A stretch of 64,000 bases of DNA from Nitrospinaceae bacterium (lineage in GTDB: Bacteria; Nitrospinota; Nitrospinia; Nitrospinales; Nitrospinaceae). Location: positions 124,001 to 188,000 of the forward strand of contig JAHELC010000002.1 of NCBI GenBank assembly GCA_024644405.1. Direction: 5' to 3'. The notes beneath the pieces are model-generated. The model did not search any database. It was not told the origin of the DNA and worked only from the letters and a program-made list of their open reading frames with translations. Position numbers and translations under genes: made by a program. This document shows positions 27,280-38,110 of this stretch, piece by piece (within the stretch, counting starts at the first letter, position 1; every line of letters starts with the position of its first letter).

Positions 27280-28191
27280 TCATTTTGTTTTTGCCTGCAG
27301 GGCCGCCTCCCAGTAAGGCTGAAAATGTTCCGGCCACGGGGCCTGCAGGTCGATCCCACCGTTGACGCCGTTAAAGCGCAACCGGTGGGCGTGCAGCCCG
27401 TAGCAATGCGAATCGTCTGTGCGCTGGCCATACACCGGGTCATTGACCACCGGCAGGGCCACGCTGGCCAGGTGCACGCGAATCTGATTGGTCCGACCGG
27501 AACGGGGAAACGCCTGGAGCAGCGTTCTGCCGTTCAGCGAACTCAATTCTTTAAAATGCGTGACCGCTTCTTTCGGGTTCCGGGTCTGGTAGCCCACCGC
27601 GCGTGCCGCACCCTGGACTTTACCGACGGGCGCATCGACCACAAAACTTTTTTGGGCAGGAATACCTTCGACCAGCGCCAGGTATTCCTTTTCGACCCGG
27701 TTCTGCTCGAACTCCCGCATCAAATGCGTGGCCGCCGCTTTTGATTTGGCGAACACCACGAGGCCGGTGGTAAGCGCGTCCAGACGCTGCACCGGGCGGG
27801 GGGTTTCGTCCGGATACGCTTCCTTCAAAATCTCGGTCATACTGTTTTTAAAATAGCGCCCGCTGGGATGCACCGCCAAAGGCGCGCCCTTGTTGAACAC
27901 ACGGATGGACTCATCTTCAAAAACCACATCCAGAGTACGGTCGGCAGGGGGTTCTTCACGGATTCCCATGCGGGTCACGATATAATCATGTTGCTTGAGA
28001 AGGACGCCGGGCTGCACCCGCTCGCCATTGACGGTGATCCGTCCGTCGAGAATGCGGTCCAGCCACTCCTCCCGGCTCAGGTAGGGAAACCGCCCGGTAA
28101 AATAATCGACGACGGAATAGCCTATGTACTTGCCCGGAAGGTAGGATTCGTAAATCTGTTCGGCAGGAGGAAGACGATACAATTTAACCAT
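27280..28191 (-). CDS. RluA-family pseudouridine synthase with S4-like domain
   Basis: 303-residue pseudouridine synthase. The N-terminal S4-like RNA-binding segment is (EWLDRILDGRITVNGERVQPGVLLKQHD). The catalytic core has RPVQRLDALTTGLVVFAKSK, in which the catalytic Asp follows RL. The usual HRLD is QRLD here, and the second half reads TTG instead of TSG. Other family motifs, VEKEYLALVEG, GRTNQIRVHLA and YGLHAHRLRF, are intact. The target RNA is unknown. It precedes the YqgE gene by 28 bp on the same strand. Confidence 0.92.
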   Translation of the reverse strand: MVKLYRLPPAEQIYESYLPGKYIGYSVVDYFTGRFPYLSREEWLDRILDGRITVNGERVQPGVLLKQHDYIVTRMGIREEPPADRTLDVVFEDESIRVFNKGAPLAVHPSGRYFKNSMTEILKEAYPDETPRPVQRLDALTTGLVVFAKSKAAATHLMREFEQNRVEKEYLALVEGIPAQKSFVVDAPVGKVQGAARAVGYQTRNPKEAVTHFKELSSLNGRTLLQAFPRSGRTNQIRVHLASVALPVVNDPVYGQRTDDSHCYGLHAHRLRFNGVNGGIDLQAPWPEHFQPYWEAALQAKTK

Positions 28192-28219
28192 GCAATGACC
28201 TCAAGAACTGGAACGGGAA

Positions 28220-28786
28220 TCAATTGTGTCTGGGATCGACCGGAGCGCGCAACAGGTATTCATAGTCCTTGCCCAGGGATTGGACCACTTTCGGCCAGAT
28301 ATGCTGTTCCGGCGAGGTGAATACGAACGGGTCCGTTGCATCGCAGGTCAACCAACTGCGCTGGTCCATTTCTCCCGCCAACTGCCCGGAACCCCAGCCG
28401 GAATAGCCCATGTAAAAGCGGAGCTCTTCATTCGGATTGGGCAGGTCCGGCAGAACGTTTTCCAACGCATCCCAGCTCAACCCCATGTGAACGCCGGGGC
28501 ACACTTCCTCCATCTCCGGCAGAGGACGGGGGGAGCGGACCAGGTAAAACACCTGCGAGGGCGCTACCGGGCCGCCGATGAATACCTCGGCCTCGTAACC
28601 TGTCAACAATTCCGATGAGGCGAACACTTCGGTCGATTTCAACCCGGAGTTACGGTTGATGACCAGGCCAAACGACCCCTCCTCGTTGTGGTTGCACAGC
28701 AGAACCACCGTCCGGGAGAAATTAGGGTCCGGCAAAACGGGGTTGGCAATTAAGAATGATCCTTTACCGTACGAACCGTTTTCCAT
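28220..28786 (-). CDS. yqgE: YqgE/AlgH family protein (DUF179)
   Basis: 188-residue protein with the UPF0301 pattern: LIANPVLPDPNFSRTVVLLCNHNEEGSFGLVINR, VFIGGPVAPSQVFYLVRS, FYMGYSGWGSGQLAGEMDQRSWL. The biological role is unknown despite wide conservation. It is the first gene of a short same-strand run toward the pseudouridine synthase; the LRR gene upstream is 37 bp away. Confidence 0.93.
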   Translation of the reverse strand: MENGSYGKGSFLIANPVLPDPNFSRTVVLLCNHNEEGSFGLVINRNSGLKSTEVFASSELLTGYEAEVFIGGPVAPSQVFYLVRSPRPLPEMEEVCPGVHMGLSWDALENVLPDLPNPNEELRFYMGYSGWGSGQLAGEMDQRSWLTCDATDPFVFTSPEQHIWPKVVQSLGKDYEYLLRAPVDPRHN

Positions 28787-28822
28787 GGCGAAGTTTCGAT
28801 AGAGCGCGGCCGGCCACGCCGA

Positions 28823-29443
28823 CTACAGATTGAGTGATTGCAGTTTTTTGAAATTGGGACCCTGGCGGGCGGTTTCCCTGCCCTCCCGGGTACCGAAATT
28901 ATTGTCCAGATACAATGCGACCAGATTGGGAAACTTGCTCGAATTGGACAACGCAATATACCCTTCATCCCCAATCTCATTCTGGGCGAGGTCCATTTCC
29001 TCAATTTTCTCCAGTTCATTTTCCGCGGCCAGGACTTTGGCTCCTTCATCCTTGAGGTAATTGCGGTACAGGTTGAGGGTTTTCAGTTTCCGGAGAATTT
29101 TGGATTTTATGATCGCGCGAATCCCTTCCGTCCCCAGATCGTTGCCGCCCAGCTCCAGCCAGTTGAGCTTGGAGAAAACCTCGTTTTCGGCCAGATAATG
29201 GGCTCCGGCATCGCCGATCTTGTTGCCGCCCAGATTCAAACGTTTGATATTGGCGATCCGGGGGTCCTCTCCGATGACCTGCAGGCCGTTGATCCCGACG
29301 CAACAGCCTTTGAGATCCAGTTCCCGCTGGTTTGCGGAAAGGCGGTCATCCACGATCTTGGTCATGGCTTCGATCAATTTCGGCCCGGTATAGTTACAGG
29401 GCTCATCTGTGTCATAGATTTTAATTCCACTTAAAGAAGGCAT
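28823..29443 (-). CDS. Leucine-rich-repeat protein (RNase-inhibitor-like repeats)
   Basis: 206 residues with no signal peptide or membrane segment. It contains about five 28-residue repeats of the RI-like type (LxxLxLxxNxIGDxG): LNLGGNKIGDAG, LELGGNDLGTEG, LNLYRNYLKDEG, MDLAQNEIGDEG, LYLDNNFGTREG. It would form a short horseshoe and probably acts by protein binding; the partner is unknown. The N-terminal region (IVDDRLSANQRELDLKGCCVGINGLQVI) may be a degenerate further repeat. LRR proteins of this kind are uncommon in free-living bacteria. Confidence 0.88.
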   Translation of the reverse strand: MPSLSGIKIYDTDEPCNYTGPKLIEAMTKIVDDRLSANQRELDLKGCCVGINGLQVIGEDPRIANIKRLNLGGNKIGDAGAHYLAENEVFSKLNWLELGGNDLGTEGIRAIIKSKILRKLKTLNLYRNYLKDEGAKVLAAENELEKIEEMDLAQNEIGDEGYIALSNSSKFPNLVALYLDNNFGTREGRETARQGPNFKKLQSLNL

Positions 29444-29629
29444 AACACCTCAACTTCCTGGTTATAAAATAATTCCTATCGCCTGATTTTAACTCAAAAA
29501 TGCTCGAATAATTCACAAAATCGGGGGATTAGGGGTAAATTACACGTTTTCAATTGGGTGCGGACAGGCTATTATAATGTTGACAGAAAATCAATATAAT
29601 TTAAAATCGCCTGTTTACTTGGAGATTCT

Positions 29630-30001
29630 ATGGAATTGGATTTTGACAAGATGGGGGGTCTCGTCCCTGCGATCATACAAGACCATGCCACCGGCAAGGT
29701 GCTGATGCTGGCCTACATGAACAAGATCGCCTGGGAAAAAACCCTGGAAACCGGCAAAGCCTGGTTCTACAGCCGATCGCGCGACAAGCAATGGATGAAG
29801 GGCGAAGAAAGCGGCAACGTACAGGTGGTGAAGGAAGTGTTCGTCGACTGCGATGACGATACGGTCCTCCTCAAAGTCGAGCAGGTCGGCAAAGCTGCCT
29901 GTCACAAGGGCTACACCAGCTGTTTCTTCCGTAAGCTCAATGGCGAAATCACCACGGTCGAAGAAAAAGTGTTCGACCCGGATAAAGTCTATAAAAAATA
30001 A
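29630..30001 (+). CDS. hisI: Phosphoribosyl-AMP cyclohydrolase
   Basis: Histidine biosynthesis, third step, hydrolysing the adenine ring of PR-AMP; zinc enzyme. 123 residues, a HisI-only form without the HisE domain. Motifs: [40 protein letters not shown], and the metal-binding DCDDDTVLL with [12 protein letters not shown]. The start is ATG 29630 after GGAGATTCT. hisG follows 31 bp downstream. Confidence 0.97.
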   Translation: MELDFDKMGGLVPAIIQDHATGKVLMLAYMNKIAWEKTLETGKAWFYSRSRDKQWMKGEESGNVQVVKEVFVDCDDDTVLLKVEQVGKAACHKGYTSCFFRKLNGEITTVEEKVFDPDKVYKK

Positions 30002-30032
30002 CGTCAACCTTAAAAATGGCAGGAATGAATTA

Positions 30033-30911
30033 ATGAGTGGCAATGTTTTGAAGTTAGGAATTCCAAAGGGTAGCCTGGAAGAGGCGACAGTCAATCTGTT
30101 CGCCAAGGCTGGATACCGAATTAAAATCAGCAGTCGGTCCTATTTCCCCAGCATCGACGATGACGAAATCGAGTGCATGTTGATCCGCGCGCAGGAAATC
30201 GCCCGTTATGTAGCCGATGGCGTGCTGGACGCCGGACTCACCGGTAAAGACTGGGTTCAGGAAAACCGGGTGGATGTGGAAGAAATCGCCGACCTGGTGT
30301 ACTCCAAGGCGTCGTCCCGCCCGGTGCGCTGGGTGCTGGCCGTGCCCAACGATTCACCGGTCAAATCGGTGAAAGACCTGCAGGGCAAACGTATCGCCAC
30401 CGAAGTGGTGAGCATGACCGAGGACTACCTGAAGAAACACGGCGTCACCGCCTCGGTCGAATTTTCCTGGGGCGCCACCGAAGTCAAACCACCGAAATTG
30501 GCGGACGCCATAGTCGAGGTTACGGAGACCGGCAACTCCCTGCGGGCTAACAATCTGCGCATTGTCGAAACCCTGATGGAGTCCAATACCAAGTTCATCA
30601 TGAACAAGGATTCCTTTAAGGACGAATGGAAGAAAAACAAAGTCGACCGCCTGGTTCTCATGCTCAAAGGCGCCATGGCCGCCAACAAAAAGGTGGGCAT
30701 GCTGATGAACGTTCCCAAAAAATCTTTGGACGCAATCTTGAAAATTCTGCCGCCGGAGGTCAAGCCCACCCTCGCCAGTCTGACTGATGAAAACTGGGTG
30801 GACCTGACGGTCATCCTCGAGGAAAAACTGGTGCGGGAAATCGTTCCGGACCTGAAAAGCGCCGGAGCGGAAGACATCGTCGAGTTTCCCTTGAATAAAA
30901 TTATCCATTAA
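30033..30911 (+). CDS. hisG: ATP phosphoribosyltransferase, long form
   Basis: First enzyme of histidine biosynthesis. The ATG at 30033 is chosen because the protein then begins [22 protein letters not shown], the HisG N-terminus; earlier in-frame Met codons lie inside hisI in another frame. 292 residues match the long (HisG_L) form that has its own C-terminal regulatory domain and works without HisZ. The catalytic signature [25 protein letters not shown] is present. The gene lies 31 bp downstream of hisI. Confidence 0.96.
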   Translation: MSGNVLKLGIPKGSLEEATVNLFAKAGYRIKISSRSYFPSIDDDEIECMLIRAQEIARYVADGVLDAGLTGKDWVQENRVDVEEIADLVYSKASSRPVRWVLAVPNDSPVKSVKDLQGKRIATEVVSMTEDYLKKHGVTASVEFSWGATEVKPPKLADAIVEVTETGNSLRANNLRIVETLMESNTKFIMNKDSFKDEWKKNKVDRLVLMLKGAMAANKKVGMLMNVPKKSLDAILKILPPEVKPTLASLTDENWVDLTVILEEKLVREIVPDLKSAGAEDIVEFPLNKIIH

Positions 30912-30925
30912 ACCGAGAGAGAACC

Positions 30926-31660
30926 TTGGCCAGCAAAGGAAAAACCCCTAAACCTGAGAAAGACCCGGCGAAGCCCGGCACGGCAAAATCCAGCCCGGCA
31001 AAACCTGACGCCGCTCCCAAAGCCGCTACTTCTTCCACGGAAAAACCGGAAGTCACGCCTGCCAAGGGATCTCCTCCACCCGCGCTGGCGCCTACTCCCA
31101 AACCCAAACAGGACAAGCAATCCATCAATCTCTGGGTAATTTTACTGTTATTTCTGCTGATCATTGCCGGAGGCGTGGGAGCCGGCGGGTATTACCTGTA
31201 CCAGGAACAAATGAAATCTCAAAACGAGACCCTGGCCAAATTCTCTCAACTGGAAGGTCAATTGAGCACCTTGGATACCGAGGCGGACCAGACCCGTCAA
31301 AACAAACAGTCGATCGATACCCTGAAACAGGAATTGCAGCAATTCAAAACCGAAATGGACACCACCCTGAAGGCCCATCAAAGTTCGCTGGCCACTCTTG
31401 ACGAGGATGTGATGCGGCTGAAAGATAAAGTGGAACCCCCCGTGGAAACGCCGCCAGCGCCGTCTGCCATCCTTGAAGGGATCGACATCGAACCTGGAAA
31501 AGAACCGGGAGTGCTCACTCCTGATAGTCCGGATGAGGAAACTTTAGAGGATTCCGAGGCCAAAAAAGACGACCCGGAACAGGAATCCCAGAAGTTTGTT
31601 GAATGGATCGAAAATTTCTTCCGCGCCATCTGGAACTGGATCGCCGGTCTTTTCAGTTAA
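30926..31660 (+). CDS. Single-pass membrane protein with Lys/Pro-rich N-terminus and coiled coil
   Basis: 244 residues from a TTG start at 30926 (GAGAGAG ribosome-binding site, 14 bp after hisG). Order of parts: a Lys/Pro/Ala-rich segment (1-65), one membrane helix (LWVILLLFLLIIAGGVGAGGYYLY, about 70-93), a Gln/Leu coiled coil (about 95-165), an acidic linker, and a strongly amphipathic C-terminal helix rich in Trp/Phe (FVEWIENFFRAIWNWIAGLF). The family is not recognised. A role in membrane tethering or envelope organisation is possible. It sits directly behind hisG but has no obvious link to histidine synthesis. Confidence 0.6.
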   Translation: MASKGKTPKPEKDPAKPGTAKSSPAKPDAAPKAATSSTEKPEVTPAKGSPPPALAPTPKPKQDKQSINLWVILLLFLLIIAGGVGAGGYYLYQEQMKSQNETLAKFSQLEGQLSTLDTEADQTRQNKQSIDTLKQELQQFKTEMDTTLKAHQSSLATLDEDVMRLKDKVEPPVETPPAPSAILEGIDIEPGKEPGVLTPDSPDEETLEDSEAKKDDPEQESQKFVEWIENFFRAIWNWIAGLFS

Positions 31661-31681
31661 TACCTCTGCAAATTCCCCGGA

Positions 31682-32497
31682 TCACATTTCAATAAATTGA
31701 ATCGCTTCCTTTTGATCGAGGATGCCTTTTTCAAAACAGAGGTCGCGGAAATACTTGAGGCCGATCATTTCTTCCTCTCCCAGATCGTAGATGATTTTGG
31801 TCGACAGATAGTCGAGGCAGGTTTCAAAATCGATTTCCGATTGTTCCGATTCCGTTTGCGCGATACTTTCAATTCGCGACAGCCCTTCCGTTTTGGCTTC
31901 CTGAACCGTCACCTGAAAATCCTGATTCAGCTCAATACCGTTGCGCACGGCCACGATGGCATGGACAAAGGTTTTACCGGTTTGCTGGAACCACTGTTCG
32001 CTCAGGTCATAAACTTGAAGATCAGGAAAATCGGACCGCAAGCCAAACGCCGGGTCGCCTATGATGAGGGCGGCATCGTGCTGTTTCAACATGGCCTGCG
32101 GGTTGGGATCGGCGGATTCCAAAGACACGTTCGGAGAGAACACTTCTCCGAACAAGACCTGCAACAATACCGCAGAGGTTCGTGACCGGACGTCCAGCGC
32201 GACCGAGCGTACCTCTGGGAGCGGCAGGCGGGACGCGAACAATACCGTACCCACCGGACCCCGGGAAGCCACGGCGATTCCAGGCAGCAGGCGGTACTGC
32301 TCCGAATGCTTCAGGTATTCGATGGAAGGAATCATCGCCAGGTCCAGCTCACCTGTTCTCAACCGCTCAGCTAGGCTGGCCGGGGACCCGGTAACCAGGG
32401 TGACGCCCAATTGCTGTGCCTTCTCTTTGAGAGGAAGGAGCAGAGGCTGGGCATTGATGAAGTCATGAAAACCGAATTTCAACTTCTTTCCGGTCAT
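31682..32497 (-). CDS. mqnA: Chorismate dehydratase MqnA (futalosine menaquinone pathway)
   Basis: 271 residues matching MqnA: FGFHDFINAQPLLLPLKEK at the start, then ELDLAMIPSIEYLKHSEQYRLLPGIAVASRGPVGTVLFAS, ALIIGDPAFGLR, and a C-terminal helix. MqnA dehydrates chorismate to 3-[(1-carboxyvinyl)oxy]benzoate, the first committed step of the futalosine route to menaquinone. mqnB-E are not in the window; a UbiA-family gene lies at 22375. The gene has its own ribosome-binding site (AAGGGAATTC) and lies downstream of the hppA terminator. Confidence 0.92.
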   Translation of the reverse strand: MTGKKLKFGFHDFINAQPLLLPLKEKAQQLGVTLVTGSPASLAERLRTGELDLAMIPSIEYLKHSEQYRLLPGIAVASRGPVGTVLFASRLPLPEVRSVALDVRSRTSAVLLQVLFGEVFSPNVSLESADPNPQAMLKQHDAALIIGDPAFGLRSDFPDLQVYDLSEQWFQQTGKTFVHAIVAVRNGIELNQDFQVTVQEAKTEGLSRIESIAQTESEQSEIDFETCLDYLSTKIIYDLGEEEMIGLKYFRDLCFEKGILDQKEAIQFIEM

Positions 32498-32509
32498 GCT
32501 GAATTCCCT

Positions 32510-32548
32510 TCAAAATAAAAAACCGGGATGGAGAAACTCCATCCCGGT
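32510..32548 (-). terminator. Rho-independent terminator of hppA
   Basis: A perfect 12-bp stem (ACCGGGATGGAG / CTCCATCCCGGT) with a 3-base loop. On the minus strand it is followed by TTTTTTATTTT. It lies 18 bp after the hppA stop codon and ends the prs-rplY-pth-hppA unit; mqnA begins beyond it. Confidence 0.92.
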
Positions 32549-32565
32549 GAAAAACTTCAAGGTTC

Positions 32566-34637
<2,072 letters not shown>

Positions 34638-34641
<4 letters not shown>

Positions 34642-35204
34642 TCTGGTTGTTCCTCCGTTTGTTGAGATTTCTTGTTGAGTTCTTTCAGAGTTTCTTCGAT
34701 CCCGCGCACCGCTTCTTCCAGGGTTTCATTGACCTGGGGAATTTCTTCATCGGTGAAAGAGGAGAGCACATAATCGACAACTTCTCCCCCGTCTTCCGGG
34801 CGACCCACTCCGATACGGAACCGTGCGAATTCGCCCGTTCCCAGTTTTTCAATAATGGAACCGACGCCACCGTGACCGGCGTTGCCCCCTTTGAATTTTT
34901 TTTTGATCTTTCCCAGAGGCAAATCGATTTCGTCATGAACGACGATCATCCGCTCCGGGGGAATGTCCAAAGCATGCAGAAGCGCTTTGGCGGCCACTCC
35001 GCTTTTATTCATATACGTCATGGCCTTGGAGACAACGACGGGGCACCCCTCGACTTCACCCCGGCCACTCAGAGCCCGGTGTTGATGCTGATCCAGTTTG
35101 ATCCGATGCTTTTCAGCCAGGGTATCGATTACCAAAAACCCCATGTTATGCCGCGTCAACTCGTAACGGGGACCGGGGTTTCCCAACCCTAGAATCAGGT
35201 ACAC
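34638..35204 (-). CDS. pth: Peptidyl-tRNA hydrolase
   Basis: Releases tRNA from stalled peptidyl-tRNA. 188 residues. Signatures: [25 protein letters not shown] with the catalytic His and Asn, [45 protein letters not shown]. It is 6 bp from rplY and overlaps hppA by 4 bp. The Lys/Gln-rich C-terminal tail is typical. Confidence 0.97.
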
Positions 35205-35209
35205 AGGCT

Positions 35210-35890
35210 TTATTTCTTTTCGGCTTCAGCCGACTCACCCTTATCTTTATCTTCGGCTTTTTCGGCTGTTGCGCCTTCTTCTTCACCTTCCTCGGCGCCT
35301 TCAACCAATTCTTCTTCTGCCGGAGCTTCTTCGACCACCTTCACTTCATGGACGGAAACAACCGACTCGGACAGGTGATCCAAAATCTCAATATTGTCAG
35401 GCACGTCCAGATCGGAGATATGAACCACCTGATCGAGTTCCACCTGGGTCATATCCACCTTGAAAGACTCGGGAATTTCCCCGGGAAGACATTTGACCTC
35501 TACGGTATGCAGGTTCTGCTCGACCATGCCGCCTAACTTTTCGCCGGGGGAATGTCCCACCAAAACAACAGGAACGTCCACCTTGATTTCCTGCTTCATA
35601 TTGACTTCCAGGAAATCTGCATGCTCCCATCCATCCCGGACGGGATGTTGCTGATGGTCCTTAATAACCACGACCCGTTTTTTCTCGGAGTCGCCCTCGA
35701 TAGCAAGCTCGATCAAGCTGTTGAGTCCTTCTTTCTCGATGAGTTTTTTTAATTCTTTGGGATTCACCGTGAAGCTGACGTTGGCTTTCCCACCATACAC
35801 GACTGCCGGCAGGAATCCCTCATCGCGTAATCGACGATTGGCGCCTTTGCCCCGGCCTTCTCTTATTTTTCCTTTCAATGCAACTGCCAT
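35210..35890 (-). CDS. rplY: Ribosomal protein L25 / CTC family (long form)
   Basis: 226 residues from the ATG at 35890, which gives the usual MAVALKGKIREG start (a TTG 24 bp upstream is possible). The N-terminal L25 domain binds 5S rRNA (GRGKGANRRLRDEGFLPAVVYGGK), followed by the CTC C-terminal beta domain (VDVPVVLVGHSPGEKLGGMVEQNLHTVEVKCLPGEIPE). A strongly acidic Glu/Ala-rich tail of about 30 residues closes the protein. Gene order prs-rplY-pth is conserved in many bacteria. Confidence 0.96.
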   Translation of the reverse strand: MAVALKGKIREGRGKGANRRLRDEGFLPAVVYGGKANVSFTVNPKELKKLIEKEGLNSLIELAIEGDSEKKRVVVIKDHQQHPVRDGWEHADFLEVNMKQEIKVDVPVVLVGHSPGEKLGGMVEQNLHTVEVKCLPGEIPESFKVDMTQVELDQVVHISDLDVPDNIEILDHLSESVVSVHEVKVVEEAPAEEELVEGAEEGEEEGATAEKAEDKDKGESAEAEKK

Positions 35891-35891
35891 T

Positions 35892-36854
35892 TTACAAATC
35901 TCCGTCTGAATCAAATAACGAACTCACAGACGATTCGCTGTGAATTCTAATGATCGCCTCCCCAAACAAGGGAGCGACCGATAATATCTTAATTTTCCCG
36001 ATTGCCTCCAACTCCTTCGACAACGGGATGGTGTTGGTGGAAATAACCGATTGGATCGGTGAACTCTGTATTCGTTCCCCAGCCGGTCCCGAAAGCACCG
36101 GATGGGTACACAGCCCGTGCACTTCGGCGGCGCCGGCATCGAGCAGGGCGTTGGTTGCTTCAATCAAGGTGCCGGCCGTGTCGATCATATCGTCGACGAT
36201 GATCGCGACCTTGCCTTTGACATCACCGATGATGTTCATGGCTTTGGCGACATTGGGCCCTTCCCGCCGCTTATCAATAATGGCGAGGGACGTTCCCATC
36301 CGCTTGGCGTAGGCCCGGGCACGTTCCACACCGCCCGCGTCGGGAGAAATAACCACCGGATCCTTGAAATTGAGCTTCTTAATGTATCCGATCAACACGT
36401 TAATGGCAAACAAATGATCCACAGGAATGTTAAAAAATCCCTGTATCTGACCGGCATGCAGATCCATCGTCAGCACCCGGTCGGTGCCCGCCGTGTGCAG
36501 GATGTCGGCTACCAGTTTTGAGGTGATGGGCACCCGGGGCTCGCATTTGCGGTCCTGCCGCGCATATCCGTAATAAGGGATCACGGCGGTGATGCGCTTG
36601 GCCGAGGCGCGTTTGAGGGCGTCGATCATGATGAGCAGTTCCATCACGTTGGTATTTCCCGGTGTACAGGTGGACTGGAGGACAAACACGTCTCCGCCGC
36701 GTACATTTTCCTCGATCCGGACAAAGATTTCCTCGTCGGAAAAGGCCTTGATGACCGAATTGCCCATATGGATATCCATATAATCACAGATTTCCTGAGT
36801 CAGACCCCGATTGGATCTGCCGGAAAACACCAGAACTCTGCCGTTGTCACCCAT
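35892..36854 (-). CDS. prs: Ribose-phosphate pyrophosphokinase
   Basis: Makes PRPP from ribose-5-phosphate and ATP. 320 residues, typical. Signatures: [61 protein letters not shown], the catalytic [17 protein letters not shown] and the PRPP-binding loop [15 protein letters not shown]. It lies between tRNA-Gln and rplY. Confidence 0.98.
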   Translation of the reverse strand: MGDNGRVLVFSGRSNRGLTQEICDYMDIHMGNSVIKAFSDEEIFVRIEENVRGGDVFVLQSTCTPGNTNVMELLIMIDALKRASAKRITAVIPYYGYARQDRKCEPRVPITSKLVADILHTAGTDRVLTMDLHAGQIQGFFNIPVDHLFAINVLIGYIKKLNFKDPVVISPDAGGVERARAYAKRMGTSLAIIDKRREGPNVAKAMNIIGDVKGKVAIIVDDMIDTAGTLIEATNALLDAGAAEVHGLCTHPVLSGPAGERIQSSPIQSVISTNTIPLSKELEAIGKIKILSVAPLFGEAIIRIHSESSVSSLFDSDGDL

Positions 36855-36886
36855 GATGTGTCTCTTTCTTTAAATGAAAGAAAAAA

Positions 36887-36962
36887 TGGCTGGGGCGGGA
36901 GGACTCGAACCTCCGAATGCAGGAATCAAAATCCTGTGTCTTAGCCACTTGACGACGCCCCA
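36887..36962 (-). tRNA. tRNA-Gln (TTG)
   Basis: A 76-base cloverleaf on the minus strand: acceptor TGGGGCG/CGCCCCA, D-arm TCAAGTGGCTAAGACA, anticodon loop TTTTGAT in a CAGGA/TCCTG stem (anticodon TTG, reading CAA), T-arm GGAGGTTCGAGTCCTCC and an encoded CCA. It is located between ispE and prs, as in the gammaproteobacterial lolB-ispE-tRNA-Gln-prs cluster. Confidence 0.96.
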
Positions 36963-37186
36963 GTAGTTATATGGCTACCCTTGAAATTTCAACGTTATTG
37001 ACTGCCTGACATCCCCCGGAAAGGTCAATACGGTCTTCCCGACAACCCCATCATAAAACGCATGTTTACTAATAGCGATTGTAATCGTTGCTAACCGATA
37101 GACGAGTGCTTAGAGAACTTGGGCAGGCTTGTGTGAATCAGAATATCATGACATCTTGTGCCCCACAATGCGCAGGGACCTGGATT

Positions 37187-38086
37187 TCAGGGATAATTGA
37201 GGAGATTTTCCGGCATAAACTCGGAAAAGCTGGACACCGTCTCGGTCAGAAACGTGTCCCAATCCTCCTCACCACATCGAGCATAGGCCTCCCGAGCCTC
37301 TTGAGAATTCTCAAAAATGCCAAAAACCACAGAACCGCTGCCGGAAAGCAGTGTTCCGTCCGCATTCAGGGAATTCAATTTCTGCTTGATGCGGGTAATT
37401 ACTGGAAGTCTTTGAATAACAACAGGTTCCAGATCATTATGCAAATGCGCACCCAAACTGGCAATATTCGACTGGGAGAAAAATTCGCGCAAAATATTAA
37501 TATTTTTTGAGTTTTTTGTCAAATCGAAATTGAGCGCCTGGTAGACCTCTGCCGTGGCCATGGAGACCCTCGGAAACACCAGAATCACATGAAATTTTTT
37601 GGGCGGTGGCAAAGCCGTCAAACGCTCGCCCCGACCCTGCCCCAAAGCCGAAGGCGCGCACAGGAAGAAGGGGATGTCGGAACCCAACTCGGCGGCAATT
37701 TCAGAAAGCGCGGCGGTTTGCAGTTTCAGATCCCAGAGCCGGTTCAGGCCTCTCAGGACTCCGGCCGCGTTGCCACTGCCGCCTCCCAGCCCGGCGCCCA
37801 TGGGTATCTTCTTTTTCAGAACCATGCGGCATCCCAACCCGGTTTTCTCGGGAACAGTCTCCTGCAACCGGCGGGCGGCCCGGATCATGAGATTGCTCTC
37901 ATCAATGGGCACCCTGGGGTCGTCGCACACCAGCTCGATCCGGTTCGCCAGGGACTCCAGTTCCACGGTATCGTACAGGCTGACCATTTGGAACAGGGTC
38001 TCCAGATCGTGATAGCCGTCGGGGCGTTTGCCGAGAATGAACAGTCCAAGATTGATTTTGGCGGGGGTTTTAAAAACAAGTTTCAT
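37187..38086 (-). CDS. ispE: 4-Diphosphocytidyl-2-C-methyl-D-erythritol kinase
   Basis: GHMP-kinase of the MEP isoprenoid pathway. 299 residues. The substrate-binding N-terminus is KTPAKINLGLFILGKRPDGYHDLETLFQMVSLYD and the ATP-binding loop is PMGAGLGGGSGNAAGVLRGLN. C-terminal LGSDIPFFLCAPSALGQGRGE and the LSGSGSVVFGIF motif close the fold. It follows the LolB-like gene (25 bp) and precedes tRNA-Gln. Confidence 0.97.
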   Translation of the reverse strand: MKLVFKTPAKINLGLFILGKRPDGYHDLETLFQMVSLYDTVELESLANRIELVCDDPRVPIDESNLMIRAARRLQETVPEKTGLGCRMVLKKKIPMGAGLGGGSGNAAGVLRGLNRLWDLKLQTAALSEIAAELGSDIPFFLCAPSALGQGRGERLTALPPPKKFHVILVFPRVSMATAEVYQALNFDLTKNSKNINILREFFSQSNIASLGAHLHNDLEPVVIQRLPVITRIKQKLNSLNADGTLLSGSGSVVFGIFENSQEAREAYARCGEEDWDTFLTETVSSFSEFMPENLLNYP

Positions 38087-38110
38087 GGGTCGGGATGAGG
38101 CTCAAGGACT

